Below are positions 41,768 through 45,851 of a DNA stretch of 45,851 nucleotides, one piece after another. The position numbers and the translations under genes were made by a program. The stretch comes from Prevotella amnii DSM 23384 = JCM 14753 (GTDB lineage: Bacteria > Bacteroidota > Bacteroidia > Bacteroidales > Bacteroidaceae). The stretch covers positions 1-45,851 of the forward strand of contig NZ_KB905281.1 of the NCBI RefSeq assembly GCF_000378745.1, read 5' to 3'. The notes under the pieces were generated by a model. That model was not told where the DNA came from. It made no database searches and saw only the letters and a list, made by a program, of their open reading frames with translations. Within the stretch, counting starts at the first letter, position 1; every line of letters starts with the position of its first letter.

Positions 41768-42706
41768 ATGTACATAAGGTGGAAGAGTATTACTATTGCT
41801 TTGATAGATGTTCTGCTGGCAGTTTATCTTATTTTGGCTGTTACTTCATGGAACAAGCCAGAAGAGAATGTGGCTGTATGTAATGAGGTAAAAATAAATA
41901 TATCTGATGTTAATAATGCAGGTTTTCTTAGTGCAGAAGAAGTTAAGGATATATTAAACAAGGTTAAGCTCTATCCTCTTAACAAGTCAATGAAAGCAAT
42001 TAATCCTCGCCGTATAGAAGAGACTCTTAGAACGGGTCCTTTTGTAAATACAGCTCAGTGTTATAAGACTACAAGTGGCATTGTTTTTATAAATATAACC
42101 CAACGTATGCCTATAATTCGTATTAAGAGCGATAATGGCGATGATTATTATTTAGATGATAATGGAGGTATTCTTCCTAATTCTAAATATATAAGCGACC
42201 TTATTATAGCGACAGGGTCTATTAACAGAATTTTCGCACAATATTATCTATCTTCATTAGCAAAGGAGATAAATGCGTCTCCATTTTGGCTAAACCAGAT
42301 AGAACAAATTCATGTTTTGCCAGATAGAGGTATAGAGTTAGTGCCTCGTGTGGGTAATCAGATTATCTTTTTAGGCTATCTGCCGTATGGTAAATATAAG
42401 TCGGCACGTGAACGAGGTATTCGCGAGTTTGTAAGTAAGAAGCTTGATCGGCTTAGTAAGTTTTATAAATATGGTATGTCAAAAGTAGGGTGGAACTTAT
42501 ATTCTTATATCAATTTAGAGTTTGACAATCAGATAGTTTGTAAAAAGCAGCTTCATAAAGAAGCAGGTGTAGAAAAGCCTACAACGCGTTCAGAGGTTGT
42601 TGATGTTAAAAAAAACGATCCAGAAGTGCTTGAGAAGAAATCTTCAGAGGTTAAGAAAGAAAAGAAAACAGATGGTCCAATGGCAGAAGAAGGTCCTACG
42701 GAATGA
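41768..42706 (+). CDS. ftsQ: FtsQ/DivIB-like bitopic division protein
   Basis: This 312-residue protein has one N-terminal membrane helix (ALIDVLLAVYLILAVTSW, about 10-27) and a periplasmic POTRA-like region starting EVKINISDVNNAGFLSAEEV. A FtsQ-type beta domain follows, with FVNTAQCYKTTSGIVFINITQRMPIIRI and LVPRVGNQIIFLGYL. The C-terminal 45 residues are a Lys/Glu-rich low-complexity tail. It recruits FtsL and FtsI to the septum. It is identified by topology, weak family motifs and position between murC and ftsA. Confidence 0.9.
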   Translation: MYIRWKSITIALIDVLLAVYLILAVTSWNKPEENVAVCNEVKINISDVNNAGFLSAEEVKDILNKVKLYPLNKSMKAINPRRIEETLRTGPFVNTAQCYKTTSGIVFINITQRMPIIRIKSDNGDDYYLDDNGGILPNSKYISDLIIATGSINRIFAQYYLSSLAKEINASPFWLNQIEQIHVLPDRGIELVPRVGNQIIFLGYLPYGKYKSARERGIREFVSKKLDRLSKFYKYGMSKVGWNLYSYINLEFDNQIVCKKQLHKEAGVEKPTTRSEVVDVKKNDPEVLEKKSSEVKKEKKTDGPMAEEGPTE

Positions 42707-42747
42707 TAAATATAAACGATAAGATAAAAATATAATACATTTTATAT

Positions 42748-44205
42748 ATGGCAGAATTCATAGTAGCTATAGAGCTGGGCTCTTCCAAAATTAGAGGTAT
42801 AGCAGGTAAAAAGAAGCTCGATGGCAGTATTGATGTCGCAGCGGTAGTAAAAGAGAATGCATCAGAATGTATTCGTAAAGGAATAGTATATAATATTGAT
42901 AAGACGGCACAATGTCTTACGAGTATTATTACTAAGCTAAGAAAGCAGCTTAAGTATGAAATAACCCAGGTCTTTGTAGGTGTGGGCGGACAATCTATTC
43001 GTAGTGTGCGTAATGTTATCATCAAAGATCTTCCTAATGATACTATTATCACAAGTGATATGATAAATGAGCTTATGGACGCTAATCGTAACATGAGCTA
43101 TCCTGATCAGGAAATTCTTGATGCTGTAACGCAAGAATATAATGTTGATAATCAAAAGGCTATTGATCCTGTAGGTATAAAGGCAAATCGTTTAGAGGGT
43201 AACTTTTTAAACATTTTATGGCGTCAGTCTTTTTATGATAATCTTAATAATTGTTTTCAAAAGGCAGATGTTAAGATAGCCGAAATGTATCTTGCTCCTT
43301 TAGCTCTTGCAGATAGTGTGTTGAGTGAGAGTGAACGTCGTGGAGGTTGTGTACTTGTTGATCTTGGTGCCGATACTACTACAGTATTGGTATATTATAA
43401 AAATCTTCTTCGCCACTTAGCAGTAATTCCTTTAGGTAGTAATAATATTACACGAGATCTTGCTTCTCTTCAGATAGATGAAAAGGACGCAGAGCGTATG
43501 AAACTAAAGTATGCGAGTGCTTTTACAGAAACTTCTGCTATAGATACTAATGCTAAATATACTGTAAACAAAGAGCAATCAATAGATTGTAGCGAGTTTA
43601 TAAAGGTGGTGGAAGCACGTGTTACAGAAATAATAGAAAATGTTTGGGCTCAAGTTCCAACAGACTATTCACATACCCTTCTTGGTGGAATTATTCTCAC
43701 CGGAGGAGGAATGAACTTGCCAAATATAGAACATGCTTTCAGAGATTCTACAGGTATAGGGAAAATACGTAAAGCTAATTTTGTAACTTACACTATTAAT
43801 GCAAGTGCATCTGATATTACCTCACGGCGTGGTGATATGAATACTGTTCTTGGCATTTTAGCCAAAGGCGATATGAATTGTGCAGGAGCTACTTATAATC
43901 CTAATGCAAATAATTTATTTACGAGTACAGAAGAGATAGTAACAGGTACTCCTATATCACAAAATTCTCACACATCATCTCCAAAGCCATTACAAGGGCA
44001 GGGGCTGGTACCTACACTTGAAGATAAAAAGAAGCAGGAGGAAGAGCGTCGTCGTAGAGAAGAGGAAGAGCGTCGCTTACGTGAAGAGGAGGAAGAGAGA
44101 ATACGTAAAGAGAAAGAAGAAGAGCGTAAAAACAGTTTCTGGGGTAAGTTTAGCAATAAGATAAAAGATATTAGTGGCAAAATATTTGAGGCTGACGAGG
44201 AATAG
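42748..44205 (+). CDS. ftsA: FtsA, actin-like membrane tether of the Z ring
   Basis: This 485-residue actin/Hsp70-fold ATPase has AIELGSSKIRGIAGK near the N-terminus, GCVLVDLGADTTTVLVYY (phosphate 2 region) and GGIILTGGGMNLPNIE (adenosine region). The C-terminal 90 residues include a long charged Arg/Glu repeat helix (EEERRRREEEERRLREEEEE, about 430-460). A likely amphipathic membrane-binding end follows, FWGKFSNKIKDISGKIFEAD. The long linker is commoner in Bacteroidetes than in E. coli. It lies 60 bases upstream of ftsZ, its direct partner. Confidence 0.95.
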   Translation: MAEFIVAIELGSSKIRGIAGKKKLDGSIDVAAVVKENASECIRKGIVYNIDKTAQCLTSIITKLRKQLKYEITQVFVGVGGQSIRSVRNVIIKDLPNDTIITSDMINELMDANRNMSYPDQEILDAVTQEYNVDNQKAIDPVGIKANRLEGNFLNILWRQSFYDNLNNCFQKADVKIAEMYLAPLALADSVLSESERRGGCVLVDLGADTTTVLVYYKNLLRHLAVIPLGSNNITRDLASLQIDEKDAERMKLKYASAFTETSAIDTNAKYTVNKEQSIDCSEFIKVVEARVTEIIENVWAQVPTDYSHTLLGGIILTGGGMNLPNIEHAFRDSTGIGKIRKANFVTYTINASASDITSRRGDMNTVLGILAKGDMNCAGATYNPNANNLFTSTEEIVTGTPISQNSHTSSPKPLQGQGLVPTLEDKKKQEEERRRREEEERRLREEEEERIRKEKEEERKNSFWGKFSNKIKDISGKIFEADEE

Positions 44206-44265
44206 GGCTTATATAGTCTTATATAAATAATGTAAAAAAGATAGCAATAAAAGGAACATATAGTT

Positions 44266-45591
44266 ATGGCAGATGTAAACAGAATATTAGACTTTGATGA
44301 TAAAGATGTTACTGATAGCATTATAAAAGTAATAGGTGTTGGTGGTGGAGGTGGTAATGCCGTAAACCACATGTATAAAGAAGGTATTCACGATGTTACC
44401 TTTGTGGTATGTAATACAGATGCTCAGGCATTAAATGATTCTCCTGTACCTGTACATCTTCAGTTGGGAACAGAAGGCTTAGGAGCAGGTAATCGTCCAG
44501 AGAAGGCGCGTAAGGCTGCCGAAGATACTGCTGATAGCATAAAGAAGATGCTTTCAGACGGCACAAAGATGGCTTTCATAACAGCAGGTATGGGAGGCGG
44601 CACGGGTACTGGTGCAGGCCCTGTTATAGCTCGTATCAGCAAGGATCTTGATATATTAACAGTGGGTATTGTTACCATTCCATTTAAGTTTGAGGGTACT
44701 CGCAAGATTGATCAGGCTTTAGATGGTGTGGAAGAGATGGCAAAATATGTTGATGCTTTATTAGTAATTAACAATGAGCGTTTGTTAAAGATTTATCCAG
44801 ACCTGAGCCTTATGGCAGCTTTTAAGAAAGCAGATGATACTTTGAGTATAGCAGCTAAGAGTATAGCCGAAATTATTACGACACATGGTGTGATAAATCT
44901 CGATTTTAATGATGTTCGTACCATTTTGAAAGATGGTGGAGTTGCTATAATGAGTACTGGGTATGGTGAAGGTGAAGGTCGTGTAACTAATGCTATTAAT
45001 GATGCTCTTAACTCTCCATTGCTTAATAATAATGATATATATAAGTCGAAGCGCATTCTTATTCAGATTAATTTTCATGCCGATGAAGGTGGTAATGCAG
45101 GCGTTACTATGGACGAGATGCGTGAGATTAATGCCTTCATGGAAAAGTTTAGCGAGCGTTTTGAACTGAAATGGGGTGTTGCTACCGATCCAGAATTGGA
45201 CAAGAAAGTAAAAGTAACTATCCTTGCAACAGGTTTTGGAATACGTGATGTTGATTCTGAAGATATGAAGGATCGTATACAGCGGCATGATGAAAAAGAG
45301 GTAGCATTGCTTGCAGCTGAGAAGGAAGCTGAGGCAGAAAAAGCTCGTCGTCGTGGAGAATATTATGAGACGGGGGATAGTAAACAGGAGAAAACACGGC
45401 CTCGTGTTTACCTTTTTTCTACAGAGGATTTAGATAATGACGATGTAATTCTTGCTGTAGAGAACATTCCTACATATAAACGTACAAAGCGTAATATAGA
45501 GGATATAAAAATGATAAATGCGCCAAAGGTGATTACAAAAGAGGAAGAAGACTCTAAAGAGTCTATAAACGGAGTAATAAGTTTTGTATAA
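44266..45591 (+). CDS. ftsZ: FtsZ, tubulin-like division GTPase
   Basis: This 441-residue GTPase forms the Z ring. IKVIGVGGGGGNAVNHM starts the Rossmann domain. The tubulin signature GGGTGTGAG is at 110-118, followed by TIPFKFEGTRK, the synergy loop INLDFNDVRTIL with catalytic acidic residues, and ILATGFG in the C-terminal domain. A charged variable linker leads to a tail with VENIPTYKRTKRN, a plausible partner-binding peptide. It is the last gene of the dcw cluster, and the IS5-type element follows closely. Confidence 0.97.
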   Translation: MADVNRILDFDDKDVTDSIIKVIGVGGGGGNAVNHMYKEGIHDVTFVVCNTDAQALNDSPVPVHLQLGTEGLGAGNRPEKARKAAEDTADSIKKMLSDGTKMAFITAGMGGGTGTGAGPVIARISKDLDILTVGIVTIPFKFEGTRKIDQALDGVEEMAKYVDALLVINNERLLKIYPDLSLMAAFKKADDTLSIAAKSIAEIITTHGVINLDFNDVRTILKDGGVAIMSTGYGEGEGRVTNAINDALNSPLLNNNDIYKSKRILIQINFHADEGGNAGVTMDEMREINAFMEKFSERFELKWGVATDPELDKKVKVTILATGFGIRDVDSEDMKDRIQRHDEKEVALLAAEKEAEAEKARRRGEYYETGDSKQEKTRPRVYLFSTEDLDNDDVILAVENIPTYKRTKRNIEDIKMINAPKVITKEEEDSKESINGVISFV

Positions 45592-45656
45592 GTAGTCCAC
45601 CCTTAAAAGCCTAATATTCATCTGATTCATAGTATATTATGCTATAAATTATTTGC

Positions 45657-45706
45657 AAATATCTGCAAGTTTTTGTACCTTTACATTATAATTCTTGCAG
45701 ATATTT
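45657..45706 (+). repeat. 13-bp inverted repeat directly before the IS5-type transposase start
   Basis: AAATATCTGCAAG (45657-45669) and CTTGCAGATATTT (45694-45706) are perfect inverted arms around 24 bases. The second arm ends at the base before ATG 45707. The loop contains TACCTTTA, which resembles a -7 box. Confidence 0.7.
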
Positions 45707-45851
45707 ATGCTTAAACGTACATCCAAACAGCTCTCTTTGTTCTCTTCTTTAGAGGACATGCTTAGTCATCAACATCCCCTTTTCCAACTTAGTAATAAGA
45801 TTAATTGGGAGTGTTTTGAAAATGCTTTCTCTCCTTTGTATTGCAGCAATA
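45707..45851 (+). CDS. IS5-family transposase, N-terminal fragment (continues beyond window)
   Basis: Forty-eight codons are visible before the edge: MLKRTSKQLSLFSSL, then HQHPLFQLSNKINWECFEN and FSPLYCSN. The HPL..L..KI.W..FE..F pattern is the DUF772-type N-terminal domain of IS5-group DDE transposases. The element's outer terminus must lie between the ftsZ stop (45591) and about 45656, but I could not place it. The right part is outside the window. Confidence 0.75.
   Translation, partial: MLKRTSKQLSLFSSLEDMLSHQHPLFQLSNKINWECFENAFSPLYCSN

Noticed and set aside
44038..44130. Repetitive purine-rich DNA in the 3' part of ftsA
   Set aside because: It encodes the charged Arg/Glu linker helix usual in Bacteroidetes FtsA. 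It is not a tandem-repeat element.

Overview
The window is AT-rich chromosomal DNA from a member of the Bacteroidetes, most likely a Prevotella or close relative. This rests on the susCDE-type starch locus, promoters with the Bacteroidetes -7 element TAnnTTTG, the gene order of the division and cell-wall (dcw) cluster, a CTP-less FtsL-like gene in that cluster, and glycine-lipid type acyltransferases. Both edges lie inside insertion sequences: an IS982-type transposase tail on the left and an IS5-type transposase head on the right. The window may therefore be one assembly contig that ended at multicopy elements.

Layout. 1-1064: IS982 remnant, a small membrane protein gene that appears to be cut by that IS, and a GntR/YtrA-type regulator. 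1174-5142: a conserved Bacteroidetes protein, a carboxynorspermidine synthase-like (saccharopine dehydrogenase family) gene, recA, and a small outer-membrane beta-barrel gene whose start and signal peptide are damaged. 5424-14817 (minus strand): maltodextrin genes in the order lacI-type regulator, MFS transporter, malQ, pulA, susA-like neopullulanase. 15091-20836 (plus strand, divergent): susC, susD, susE-like. 21243-22916 (minus): S41 processing peptidase. 23134-23207: tRNA-Asn. 23672-26898: DEAD-box RNA helicase with a DbpA domain and a long leader, then a type II NADH dehydrogenase. 27262-29155 (minus): two acyltransferases resembling GlsA/GlsB of glycine-lipid synthesis. 29410-45591 (plus): a complete Bacteroidetes dcw cluster, mraZ-rsmH-ftsL-ftsI-murE-mraY-murD-ftsW-murG-murC-ftsQ-ftsA-ftsZ.

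How the genes work together. SusC/D/E would bind maltooligosaccharides at the cell surface and import them to the periplasm. The secreted SusA-like and pullulanase enzymes would trim and debranch them. The MFS permease would carry maltose or maltodextrin into the cytoplasm, where MalQ rearranges it, and the LacI-type protein would control the divergent promoters. There is no SusR, SusB or SusG in the locus. The dcw cluster makes lipid-linked peptidoglycan precursor (MurE, MurD, MurC, MraY, MurG) and the division machine (FtsL, FtsI, FtsW, FtsQ, FtsA, FtsZ), with MraZ and its operator repeats at the head.

Most of the window is ordinary core genome, and I see no clearly new multi-gene system. 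The observations most worth checking are: SusC lacks the core of its plug domain through what looks like an in-frame deletion; the beta-barrel gene at 4568-5142 has a lost start codon and a T-tract frameshift; a 41-bp AT-rich intergenic repeat is shared by two distant sites; and the mraZ promoter and the lacI/susC divergent region carry likely operators.
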